In this document: positions 15,798-23,909 of the stretch, piece after piece | Position numbering within the stretch: position 1 is the stretch's first letter | Layout: every line of letters starts with the position of its first letter | Assembly (NCBI GenBank): GCA_902512765.1 | Contig: CABXKF010000005.1 | Span: 1 to 45,572 of the forward strand | Reading direction: 5' to 3' | Length of the DNA: 45,572 bases | Origin: an uncultured Pelagibacteraceae bacterium | Lineage (GTDB): Bacteria > Pseudomonadota > Alphaproteobacteria > Pelagibacterales > Pelagibacteraceae | Position numbers and translations under genes: made by a program | The notes under the pieces: generated by a model | Databases searched by the model: none | Seen by the model: the letters and a program-made list of their open reading frames with translations, nothing else | What the model was told of the DNA's origin: nothing

Positions 15798-17243
15798 ATG
15801 AAAAACTTTTTTAGAAAAGTAGCTTTTGGCTTAAAACCAGAAGAGAAAGCTCCGTCAGATCCATTAACATGGGCTCAAAAACAAGTTGAGACCGTTCCAG
15901 AATTAAATTGGAAAGGTAAATATATTTTATCTGAAAAAGAAATGAGAAAACATTGGATCAAGCAAAGAGTGGAAGAAAATACAACTCTTAGAAAAAAATT
16001 TAAAAATGATCCACAAGGTTTAAGAAGAGCTGAAAAACAATTAAGAAATGATACAGGGGCAAAATTCTGGCCTAACAATGAAATTTGCATTAGACACGCA
16101 GAAGCAGTCAGAAGCAATACCCCTGTGCTTGCTAAACTTTGGTATTTCTGGACAAATCATTTCACAATAAGTGATACCCAATCTTTGCCTCAATTTTCTA
16201 CTGGGGCTTATCATCGAGAATTTATAAGAGCGAATATGGATAAAACATTTGAAACAATGGCTATAGATGCAACTATTGCGTGGCCAATGATGATGCATTT
16301 GGATAATAAAGACAATGTAGGCCCTAAATCTATAAGTGGAAAAGAAGATTGGCGAAAGAAAGAAAATGAACCTGCAACAATAAATGAAAATCACGCAAGA
16401 GAATTACTAGAACTTCACACTGTTTCACCCAAAGCGGGCTATACTCAAGAGGATATCATAGAGTTAGCAAAAATAATGACAGGATGGAGGCCCAAATTTA
16501 CAAAAAAAAAAGATCATGGTCATGATGTAAGATTTGAGAGTAAGAGACATGAACCAGGCAAAAAAACTGTTTTTGGTAAAGAGTATAAAGCAGGAAAAAA
16601 AGGTTTAAAAATGGTTATCAAAGATTTGGTAAATCACCCCTCTTGTAGAGAATTTATAGCAACAAAGCTTTGTAGATATCTAATCACTGACAAACCAACA
16701 AAAGAAATGATTACTCCAATTATTAAAGCGTGGGAAAAATCAGATGGACATCTCCCAGAAGTCCATAAGGCTGCTATTAAAGTTGCGTTTGAATATAATG
16801 ATAAATATCAAAAATTTCAAAATCCTGAAAATTGGTGGCTACAAACAATTAATATGTCAGGTGCCACATATGCTTATCCTATACCAGAAAAGAAGATGGA
16901 TAAGTTTGAATTAGGTTCTTTAACTATTCAAGAGTTGAGAGAGCCTGATCGGTTGTTAGAAGATATAGGATGTCATCCTTATAGATCCAAACAGCCTAAT
17001 GGATATTCAGATTTATCAACTGATTGGCTGTCTACTGAATTAATAATAAGAAGATTAATGTATGCTAAAAAGGCTTTTCGAACTTATAAAACAATTGACC
17101 AGCTTGATCTCAAAATTCATGAAAAAATTATTCAAACAAATTTTGATAATCCAGATAAAATTTTAAAGATAGTTTCTAAAGCTAAGAGCAATGAAGAGAA
17201 ACATGTGATTTTGTTTAATCTACCAGAGGCATTAAGAGCATGA
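15798..17243 (+). CDS. DUF1800 family protein
   Basis: A 481-residue member of DUF1800, recognised from LWYFWTNHFTIS (about 114-125), the invariant NENHARELLELHT (196-208) followed by GYTQEDIIELAKIMTGWRP, and FGKEYKAGKKG plus HPSCREFIATKLCRYL in the middle. The biochemical role of the family is unknown; members almost always pair with a DUF1501 protein, as here. I see no Sec or Tat signal, so it may stay inside or leave with its Tat-exported partner. Its stop overlaps the DUF1501 start by four bases (ATGA), indicating translational coupling. Confidence 0.9.
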   Translation: MKNFFRKVAFGLKPEEKAPSDPLTWAQKQVETVPELNWKGKYILSEKEMRKHWIKQRVEENTTLRKKFKNDPQGLRRAEKQLRNDTGAKFWPNNEICIRHAEAVRSNTPVLAKLWYFWTNHFTISDTQSLPQFSTGAYHREFIRANMDKTFETMAIDATIAWPMMMHLDNKDNVGPKSISGKEDWRKKENEPATINENHARELLELHTVSPKAGYTQEDIIELAKIMTGWRPKFTKKKDHGHDVRFESKRHEPGKKTVFGKEYKAGKKGLKMVIKDLVNHPSCREFIATKLCRYLITDKPTKEMITPIIKAWEKSDGHLPEVHKAAIKVAFEYNDKYQKFQNPENWWLQTINMSGATYAYPIPEKKMDKFELGSLTIQELREPDRLLEDIGCHPYRSKQPNGYSDLSTDWLSTELIIRRLMYAKKAFRTYKTIDQLDLKIHEKIIQTNFDNPDKILKIVSKAKSNEEKHVILFNLPEALRA

Positions 17244-18406
17244 AGATATCAAGAAGAGATTTTTTAAAAGGTTCAGCTACAACTTTATTTTTAGCAGGAT
17301 TTAATCTCCCATCATTAGCTTTATCATCTAAAAAAAAGAACTTAGTGGTAATTATGTTACGTGGTGGTATGGATGGTCTTTGTGCGGTACCTGTAATTGG
17401 AGACAAAAATTTTGAAAAAAAACGAAAAAAAATCTTAATTGAAAATACAATTAAACTTAATTCTGATTTTGCATTACATCCAAGATTGATAGGATTTAAT
17501 AAATGTTGGAATGATAATACAGGATCAATAGTTCATGCAACAAGCATTCCTTACACACAAAGATCTCACTTTGAAGGTCAAAATCTAATGGAGTCTGGAG
17601 GAAGAGTTGCTTATCAAGAAAAAACAGGGTGGGTTGGAAGAGCAATGAAGTTAGCAAAACTCCAAGGTGATGGATTAGCACTATCATTACCAATGCCATT
17701 ATTGCTTAGAGGTGTTCCAAAAAATAACAACTATTTTCCAACAAACGGAAAGCTTCCACAAAATGATACTCTTGATCTTTTAAGATCAGTTTATGCCGAA
17801 AGCTCAGAGGACGAACTTATAGAAATGATGGACTTCATTAAAAAAAGAAAAAATGAACAAATGATTAGTGGTTCCTTTCGTCGTGGAAAAAGAGAAAATA
17901 AAAATCTTGCAAGACAAGCAGCTACATATTTGAGAAAATCAGATGGTCCAAGAGTTGCTGTGTTTGAAGTTAATGGCTTTGATACCCATGCAGCCCAAGG
18001 GGGAATAGATGGTTCTCACACAGAATGTTTAGTTGAAATGGATGAAATTATTAATAATCTGAAGGATAATCTTCAGGAAGCTTACAAGGATACAATCATT
18101 TTAACCGTTACAGAGTTTGGAAGAACTATTAAACAAAACGGTGGAAATGGAACTGAACATGGTTATGGAACTGCAATATTTATGGCAGGTGGTTTATTAA
18201 AGAAAAGCCAAGTTCACACTGATTGGCCAGGGTTAAAAAGAAAAGAATTGTATCAAGGAAGAGATCTTAACGCTACGATTGATGCTAGATCCGTTTATGC
18301 ATCAGCAATGTCCACTGTTTTTGATCTAGATTTTAAACGTATTCAAAAAGATGTTTTCTTTGGAGACAAATTAGAAAACTTATCTGACAAACTATTTAAA
18401 GCTTAA
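17240..18406 (+). CDS. DUF1501 family protein, Tat-exported
   Basis: A 388-residue protein beginning with a twin-arginine signal, SRRDFLKG at residues 4-11 followed by a hydrophobic stretch ending near LPSLALS. The mature part has the hallmarks of DUF1501, a sulfatase/alkaline-phosphatase-like fold: VVIMLRGGMDGLCAV, HPRLIGF, FEGQNLMESG, VNGFDTHAAQGG and LTVTEFGRTIKQNGGNGTEHG. Asp and His residues in these blocks are arranged like metal ligands of the alkaline phosphatase superfamily, but activity is unproven for the family. Tat export suggests it folds, possibly with a cofactor or together with the DUF1800 protein, before crossing the membrane. The stop overlaps the next start by one base (TAATG). 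Confidence 0.9.
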   Translation: MKISRRDFLKGSATTLFLAGFNLPSLALSSKKKNLVVIMLRGGMDGLCAVPVIGDKNFEKKRKKILIENTIKLNSDFALHPRLIGFNKCWNDNTGSIVHATSIPYTQRSHFEGQNLMESGGRVAYQEKTGWVGRAMKLAKLQGDGLALSLPMPLLLRGVPKNNNYFPTNGKLPQNDTLDLLRSVYAESSEDELIEMMDFIKKRKNEQMISGSFRRGKRENKNLARQAATYLRKSDGPRVAVFEVNGFDTHAAQGGIDGSHTECLVEMDEIINNLKDNLQEAYKDTIILTVTEFGRTIKQNGGNGTEHGYGTAIFMAGGLLKKSQVHTDWPGLKRKELYQGRDLNATIDARSVYASAMSTVFDLDFKRIQKDVFFGDKLENLSDKLFKA

Positions 18407-19551
18407 TGAAAAAATTAATTTTAATTATTGGTTTTATATTAATATTTTCAACTTCAGCTTTTGCAAATAAAAATAAAAATACTTGGGATTATCCACTTAG
18501 AGATTATGAAGGTTGGGTAGTTAAAGGATCAGAAAATCACTACAAGTTTAAATCAAATCTAAGACAAGATAAAAATGTTTTAAAAGAATTTAAAAATAAT
18601 AAAAACACTGGAATTATTAGTTACCTACTGTTTGAAAATGATCAAATAGTAATTGATGAATCTGACATACCATATTCTGTTCAAGGGGATAAAATCATTG
18701 ATGGCATGTTGCCATCACACTCAATGGGCAAAAGTTTAGTTTCTTATGTAACAGGGCATGCCATTTGTGAGGGTTATATTGACAACATAAATGTAAAATT
18801 AAATGATTGGCCTTTAATTAAAAATACCCTTTACGAAGACTCTATATTACTCGATCTTTTAAATATGAAAGGCGGAGATCAAAAATGGGTTGGTGAAAGA
18901 AGAAATGTTGGATCTGACAATAGAATCAAAGGTGAAAAAAAAGAAGAAAATGTAAATGTCATTGGTCTTGTAAAGGTAATGAATAAATATTTAAGAGGTA
19001 CAGAAAAAAGTAAATTAATTTATAATTATAGTGCTCTGACTACTAATGTGATTATGAATTACGTGAAATTCAAAGCTGGAGAGGATTGGGATAAATTATT
19101 ACATAAAGTATTTAATGAACATGTTGGAGTTAAAAACAAAGTTCAATTTCAAAAATCTAGAAAATATTTAAAATACGAAGACTTTGTTTCTGCAAGATAT
19201 TCATTTTATGCAAATAGATATGATTATTTAAGAATTGCTAAAACTATGATGGATGATTGGCACAATGATACTTGTGCTGGAAAATATTTAAAAACTATTT
19301 ATGAAAATAGAGTTCAAAAAAAAGATAAGACAAAAAAAGCAACTGATGTGGGTCTTTATACAAAATCTTACGGCGGCCAAATCCATTTTGATATTTTTGG
19401 AATTGATAAAAAAAGAAAAATTTTAGGATTGAGCGGATTTGCAGGTCAGCAAATATTAATTGATTTAGATAATAAAAGAATAATAGTAGTTAGTTCATTA
19501 TATAGAAACTACAATTGGAAAAAAATAGTTCATTCAGTAATTAAAGGTTAA
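18406..19551 (+). CDS. Secreted serine hydrolase, beta-lactamase class C-like
   Basis: A 381-residue exported protein (signal peptide ending STSAFA, residue 20). The penicillin-binding/esterase SxxK dyad is S106-M-G-K109 in SHSMGKSLVSY, and YSA at 208-210 (YNYSALTTN) is the likely tyrosine motif. The third box normally reads K-T-G or H-x-G; here SYGGQIHFD is the nearest match. The set fits class C beta-lactamase-like esterases and amidases such as 6-aminohexanoate-dimer hydrolase. Substrate unknown. It lies inside the run of exported proteins, coupled by TAATG to DUF1501 and directly followed by a TTG-started lyase-like gene. Confidence 0.82.
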   Translation: MKKLILIIGFILIFSTSAFANKNKNTWDYPLRDYEGWVVKGSENHYKFKSNLRQDKNVLKEFKNNKNTGIISYLLFENDQIVIDESDIPYSVQGDKIIDGMLPSHSMGKSLVSYVTGHAICEGYIDNINVKLNDWPLIKNTLYEDSILLDLLNMKGGDQKWVGERRNVGSDNRIKGEKKEENVNVIGLVKVMNKYLRGTEKSKLIYNYSALTTNVIMNYVKFKAGEDWDKLLHKVFNEHVGVKNKVQFQKSRKYLKYEDFVSARYSFYANRYDYLRIAKTMMDDWHNDTCAGKYLKTIYENRVQKKDKTKKATDVGLYTKSYGGQIHFDIFGIDKKRKILGLSGFAGQQILIDLDNKRIIVVSSLYRNYNWKKIVHSVIKG

Positions 19552-20556
19552 TTGAAAAAAATTTTAATCACTCTTCTATCCCTTCTTTTGCTTCCATCAC
19601 TTTCTTACGCTGGAAAATGGCACACAAATATGAAAAAACAAGAGAAGAAAGATTTTGGACGTTATGTTTTGAAAGCTCAGTCAAAAAATAAAATGGTTTT
19701 CAACACCAGAAATGCTCCAAATAAAAATGGTCTTTACAAATTTTTTGATAAATTTGAAGATCATATGGGTGTTGCAGAGCAAGGAATTGAATTTAATTTA
19801 AAGTATTCAAACAAGGGACACAAACATGATTGGAATAGATGGGGTAAACCAGGTCATGCTCAGAGATTTCAAATTATGGAACCTTACAAACATACTACAA
19901 AAAAAGGTAAAACTAAGTGGTATAGAGTAGGCTACTTTGTTCCAAAAGACATAAGAACAGATGAGCATACTATTTCTTTGTTTGATTTTAAAAAACTTTA
20001 TGGCAAAGGTGAACGGACACATGATGCCTCATTAAATATAGTAAAAAATAATTTTACTTGGTCTTTCAATTCACCAAATTATGGCTCTAAAAAAAATGAA
20101 ACTGGAGGAGAATATTATTATTTTGATAGTTATACTGTAGTCCTTGATCCTGATTTCTCTTCACTAAAAGGTAAGTGGGTTAATATTTTAATAAATGCGA
20201 AATGGGCCAAAAAAGGTTTTTTGCATTTTTGGATAGATGGCAAGTTAAGAACAAGTTATTTTGGTGATACAATGGTAGGTGCATCAAGTGCAAGATTTAA
20301 GTTTGGTCCTTATAGACATCATATGGATGAAGCTACCGATGCTGGATTAAAAATACCTGATACAGTTATTCGATACTCAAATGTGGGCAAAGCAGATAGT
20401 TGTGATGATTTATGGAGTGGGTGTTCCGACATAATAAGTCAACTGTCTGATAAATCTCAAGTACATGGTGCAAAAAATGTTGCTTTATGTGGAGGAGTGC
20501 CAGGAAAATCATTTTGTAAGGATTTAAATTATTCACAAAATCAAAGACCTTTTTAA
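19552..20556 (+). CDS. Secreted polysaccharide-lyase-like (heparin lyase I-like, jelly-roll) protein
   Basis: The 334-residue protein starts at TTG on the base after the previous stop, with a typical signal peptide (cleavage likely after SLSYA, residue 20). Its middle part, QRFQIMEPYK, WYRVGYFVPKDI, KGKWVNILINAKWAKKGFLHFWIDGKL and FKFGPYR, follows the pattern of PF14099-type polysaccharide lyases (concanavalin-like jelly roll) and of related GH16-fold glucan-binding proteins. The C-terminus carries four cysteines (CDDLWSGC, CGGVPGKSFC) likely forming disulfides in the periplasm or outside the cell. Substrate and whether it is catalytic are unknown. A 126-base AT-rich gap follows before the next ribosome binding site. 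Confidence 0.68.
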   Translation: MKKILITLLSLLLLPSLSYAGKWHTNMKKQEKKDFGRYVLKAQSKNKMVFNTRNAPNKNGLYKFFDKFEDHMGVAEQGIEFNLKYSNKGHKHDWNRWGKPGHAQRFQIMEPYKHTTKKGKTKWYRVGYFVPKDIRTDEHTISLFDFKKLYGKGERTHDASLNIVKNNFTWSFNSPNYGSKKNETGGEYYYFDSYTVVLDPDFSSLKGKWVNILINAKWAKKGFLHFWIDGKLRTSYFGDTMVGASSARFKFGPYRHHMDEATDAGLKIPDTVIRYSNVGKADSCDDLWSGCSDIISQLSDKSQVHGAKNVALCGGVPGKSFCKDLNYSQNQRPF

Positions 20557-20682
20557 TTTTTTCCTTAATCAAAAATTAATTAATTTTCTACACGTAAAAA
20601 TTGAATATTAATTTCATTAATCAGGTATTTAACTAATAATTAGCTATTTCTATGAAGGATAATAAGTAGTAGGATTTTTCTT

Positions 20683-21385
20683 ATGAATGGTTTCTTAGCC
20701 AGGCCCAGTTAAATTTAAAACTGTATCATTAGTAATAAAAATTTTAATTGTTTTAACTTTTATAATTTTTTCTTCATCCAATTTAGAAGCTGCAAAAAAA
20801 AAAGATAAAGATTGCATTTATTGCCTAAAATATGAAAAGCTAAGTGAATGGCCTGAGAGCGAAAGACCAGAAGCATTTATCTATGAAAAAATAGATTACC
20901 CAAAAAAAATGTTTCATAAAAATCACAAAACAAGCAAACAAAAGCAGGGTGCGGCAGGAAAAAAAGTTTATGCAAGATTTGTTAAAGGAAAAGGACAATT
21001 GAATAAATATCAACATCATATGATAAGAGACATGGCTTACTTTGAGGCTTTATTTAATGAAATGTTAAATGATAAAAATGCAAAAGTTGAGACTTTAGAG
21101 GGATTAAAAAAGGGAAGAGAAGCTATGAGAATGAGTTTAAACATTTCTCCTAAAGCTAAATCATCTGAAGCAATTTTGAAATTTTGGGCTACAGGTAAGA
21201 TGCTTCATGCAGCATATAAAAAAAATAAAAAGAAAAAGAAAAAAAAAGCAAAAGAGTTAACACCTGAAATAGCTGAGCGAGCAGCAGTCCTAGCTAGTTT
21301 AAAAAAACAAATTGCAACAGCAAAAGTTAATGCTCAAAGAGCAGCAACTATTAAAGCACAAGAAAAAATTGAGGAAGTTAAATAA
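20683..21385 (+). pseudogene. Secreted Lys-rich protein with an apparent +1 frameshift after the start
   Basis: The frame ending at 21385 reads open from 20699 but contains no ATG, GTG or TTG until 20909, which would miss a clear signal peptide (KILIVLTFIIFSSSNLEA, 20738-20791). A well-placed start exists in another frame: AGGA (20671-20674), eight bases, ATG 20683, coding MNGFLARPS then TAA. Dropping one base in GGCCC (20702-20706) joins MNGFLARP to VKFKTVSLVIK and the rest. The mature protein has CIYC, then a long Lys/Ala-rich helical region including a nine-residue lysine-rich run near YKKNKKKKKKKAKEL. Possibilities are a sequencing error, programmed +1 shift at CCC, a non-standard ATA start at 20735, or recent decay. 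The stop overlaps the start of the Met-rich gene by one base. I do not recognise the family. Confidence 0.65.
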
Positions 21386-23892
21386 TGATTAAAAAAATTA
21401 TCATAAAGAATTTAATTATATCTTTACTATTTTTTAATATGGTTGTGAGAGCAAATGACATTACTTCTATGTCAGGAATTTCTGAAGCAGCAGGAAGTTC
21501 AGCTCAAGCAGCAGCTGATCAATTAGCTTCTGATGCAGGAAAAGTTGCTGAAAATATAGCAGGCGCTACAGAAGCGTTAGGGGAGGCTAAAAGTGATATT
21601 GGTAAAGCTTTAGATGTTTCAATAGCGCAAGCTGAAAGTGCAATGTCATTTGCAACAGAAAGTCTAGCTAAAGGGGATATTACTTCTGCAGTTCAAGCAA
21701 TGTCATTGGTTGAGGGTGTAACTGATATGGCTTTAGGGGCTATTCCTGATCCAACAGCTTTAGATATGACAGGAGTAGATTTTGCAAAAGATTTTTCCCC
21801 AGCAGAAATGGCAGCATTATCAAGTATAGCAGGACAAATGGGAGCTGGAAAAGTTGTAGCTATGCAAAAAATGGCAGGACAAATGAATGCGCTAGGTGCC
21901 GCAGGATTTGATGCAAAAGGTATGATGGGATCTCTTGATGCCCAAGGTATCGGAATGGGAGCTGCGATGGATGGACTTGCTAATGCCGGAATGGTTGACA
22001 TGGAAGCAGTTACTGGGTCGGCAAATTTTGATATGGCAAATTTTGATGCAGGAAATTTTGCATCCATGAATGTTGCAGAAATGGGAATGAAACCTGCAAT
22101 GATGGCTGGAGCACTAGAAGCCTTACCTGTTGGAGCAGCAACAGCAGCGCTTGAAACTTTGGCTGCTAATCCAGAAGCTATGGGACAAATGGGCAAGACT
22201 ATGACTGGTGCTATAGTTGCAACTATGAGTGCAAAAGGCATGGGTGAAGATATGATGAAAAGTATGGAAGGTAACATTGGCATGCAAGGAATGGCAAATA
22301 TGGCTGATGGTATGAAAGGTATTGAAGGAATGAAAGAAATTGGAAAAGCTATGGCTGACATGGGTATGGAAGGTATGGCTAAATCATTATCAACTGCTTT
22401 TGCAAATCCAGAAGTAGGCATTGCGGGTGCAATGTCAGGAACAGTAGGAATGATAAGTCAAGCCATATCAGGAAAAGCTCCCACAGAAAAAACTGCACTT
22501 CAAAAAGGAACAGAAATGAAGGGCTCTTTTGCAAATAGTATGGCAGAAGCAGGACCAAAAGCTCTAGACATGCCAGAAAATATTAGCGAGTCAGGTATGA
22601 TGATGGGAGCAATGGTTATGGCAAAACCATCATTGGCAGGAGGGTTACCTGGTGCAATGGCGCCACCAAAAGGTATGACAGCAATGGGTATGACTGCAGC
22701 AGGAGTAATTGGTGTTGAAGCTGGTGCGGGTATGACAGGTATGGCTGGAGTTATGGGTGCAGCTATGAATCCAACAGAAATGGGAAAAACTATGTCGGGA
22801 ATGACCGGAATGGATGCAGGAGCAATGAATGAATTAGGAATGGCTCAAATGGCAGCACAGACAGGTTTAACCCCAGGAATGGTAGCGAGTATGGGCGCAG
22901 CTGGAATGGCAGGAATGGATATTACATCAGTTATGTCAACTAATGTTGCAGGATTAGGAAGTCAAGCAATACAAGGAATGGCAGAAATGGCTGCAGGAGG
23001 AACTATGGGTGCTGGGATGATGGGTGACATGATGGAAGTAGGTTTAGTTAATCAAGGTACAATGGCTGCAATGGGCGCAAATGGAATGAAAGGTTTGAGT
23101 GGAGCCATGGGTATGGAAGGTGGCGATATGGGATTAGCAGCAATGAGTGGAGGAATGGTTGGAATGGGTGCAATGGATTTAAATGCTCAAATGAATCCAG
23201 AAATGGCAGCTAGTATGGGTTTAGCTGGAGGACCACAAGGAGCTAAACTTGGAGATTTAATGGGAGATCCAAAAGGAATGGATGGTGCCATGATGAAAGG
23301 TGGAATGAATTTAGGGCAAGTTTCTGCTGCAATGGGAACAGGTATTGATCCTGGAAAAGCAATGGGATCAGTTGCAGGTGCTGCTATGGCAGCCAATGAG
23401 GCAGGATCAGGATTAGCAGGTGCAGCAATGGGAGCAGCAATGTCAGCTCAAGGAGCCGCAGCTTCAGCTATGGGTTCTCATGCAATGGGAGCAGCAATGG
23501 GAGTCGGTGGTATGGGTAAAGGTGCTATGGGCGAAGCCATGGGTGGAGCTATGAAAGAAAGTATGGGCGGTGCCATGGGTGGAGCTATGGCAGGTGCTAT
23601 GGCAGGTGGACCTGCAGGACCAGGAATGGGTGATGCTATGGGTGACATGGGTAATCCGGGTGGAGCCATGGGAGATCCAGGAGGAGCTTTAGGTGGAGCC
23701 ATGGGAGATCCAGGTGCTGCCATGGGTGGAGCTATGGGAAATATTGGTGGAGCAGTTGAAGGTGCAATGGGTGGAGAAGGTGCCCCTGGTGGACCAGGTG
23801 GACCAGGCGGACCAGGCGGACCAGGAGATCCAGGTGCCCCTGGTGGACCAGGCGGACCAGGAGATCCAGGTGGACCAGGCGATCCAAAATAA
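21385..23892 (+). CDS. Exported giant Gly/Ala/Met-rich protein with collagen-like C-terminal tail
   Basis: An 835-residue protein with an N-terminal hydrophobic signal (IIIKNLIISLLFFNMVVRA). Residues of about 30-110 are Ala/Ser-rich and probably helical (SSAQAAADQLASDAGK). From about 115 to 795 the chain is low-complexity Gly, Ala and Met with spaced acidic residues; typical units are MGAAM, GMAGM and GGAMG. By hand count there are about 120 methionines (roughly 14 percent), and I find no Cys, Trp or Tyr and one His. Residues 799-834 are twelve uninterrupted Gly-X-Pro triplets (X = A, G or D) ending in Lys. No known family is recognised. Structural, adhesive, metal(Cu)-binding or oxidant-scavenging roles are all speculative. 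The ATG overlaps the stop of the Lys-rich secreted protein, so both are probably made together. Confidence 0.88.
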   Translation: MIKKIIIKNLIISLLFFNMVVRANDITSMSGISEAAGSSAQAAADQLASDAGKVAENIAGATEALGEAKSDIGKALDVSIAQAESAMSFATESLAKGDITSAVQAMSLVEGVTDMALGAIPDPTALDMTGVDFAKDFSPAEMAALSSIAGQMGAGKVVAMQKMAGQMNALGAAGFDAKGMMGSLDAQGIGMGAAMDGLANAGMVDMEAVTGSANFDMANFDAGNFASMNVAEMGMKPAMMAGALEALPVGAATAALETLAANPEAMGQMGKTMTGAIVATMSAKGMGEDMMKSMEGNIGMQGMANMADGMKGIEGMKEIGKAMADMGMEGMAKSLSTAFANPEVGIAGAMSGTVGMISQAISGKAPTEKTALQKGTEMKGSFANSMAEAGPKALDMPENISESGMMMGAMVMAKPSLAGGLPGAMAPPKGMTAMGMTAAGVIGVEAGAGMTGMAGVMGAAMNPTEMGKTMSGMTGMDAGAMNELGMAQMAAQTGLTPGMVASMGAAGMAGMDITSVMSTNVAGLGSQAIQGMAEMAAGGTMGAGMMGDMMEVGLVNQGTMAAMGANGMKGLSGAMGMEGGDMGLAAMSGGMVGMGAMDLNAQMNPEMAASMGLAGGPQGAKLGDLMGDPKGMDGAMMKGGMNLGQVSAAMGTGIDPGKAMGSVAGAAMAANEAGSGLAGAAMGAAMSAQGAAASAMGSHAMGAAMGVGGMGKGAMGEAMGGAMKESMGGAMGGAMAGAMAGGPAGPGMGDAMGDMGNPGGAMGDPGGALGGAMGDPGAAMGGAMGNIGGAVEGAMGGEGAPGGPGGPGGPGGPGDPGAPGGPGGPGDPGGPGDPK
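23659..23714 (+). repeat. Direct repeat of a 23-base unit in the Gly/Met-rich gene
   Basis: The same 23 bases (GGTGGAGCCATGGGAGATCC plus AGG) occur at 23659-23681 and 23692-23714, in the same reading frame, each coding GGAMGDPG. They sit in a wider field of diverged GGAMG units and suggest recent slippage or duplication in this low-complexity gene. Confidence 0.85.
23779..23886 (+). repeat. Collagen-like (Gly-X-Pro)12 coding repeat
   Basis: Twelve 9-base units code GAP, four GGP, GDP, GAP, two GGP, GDP, GGP and GDP. A longer block beginning GGTGCCCCTGGTGGACCAGG is repeated at 23779 and 23833, so six-triplet and shorter units have been copied. Every Y position is proline, which favours a polyproline-II or collagen-like triple helix. 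Confidence 0.9.
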
Positions 23893-23909
23893 AAAACTAA
23901 TATTATAAA

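Noticed and set aside
20557..20682. The 16-bp palindrome AAAATTAATTAATTTT (20572-20587) as a terminator or operator
   Set aside because: It is pure A/T with no GC stem and no T-run after it; such palindromes are expected by chance in this AT-rich DNA.
21693..22421. Long minus-strand open frame (242 residues) inside the Met-rich gene, and further ones at 23187-23396 and 23478-23723
   Set aside because: Products are Ala/Pro/Ile repeats that mirror the GGA/GCA/ATG codons of the plus strand; no start signal or independent motif is seen.
23659..23890. CRISPR-like array because of short regular repeats
   Set aside because: Repeats are in frame, contiguous and coding for Gly-rich sequence with no unique spacers; no cas genes are present.
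23693..23908. Overlapping plus-strand frame in the repeat region (VDQADQ-like product)
   Set aside because: It is the frame-shifted shadow of the GGP/GDP triplets; the main frame has the signal peptide, the correct stop and coupling to the upstream gene.
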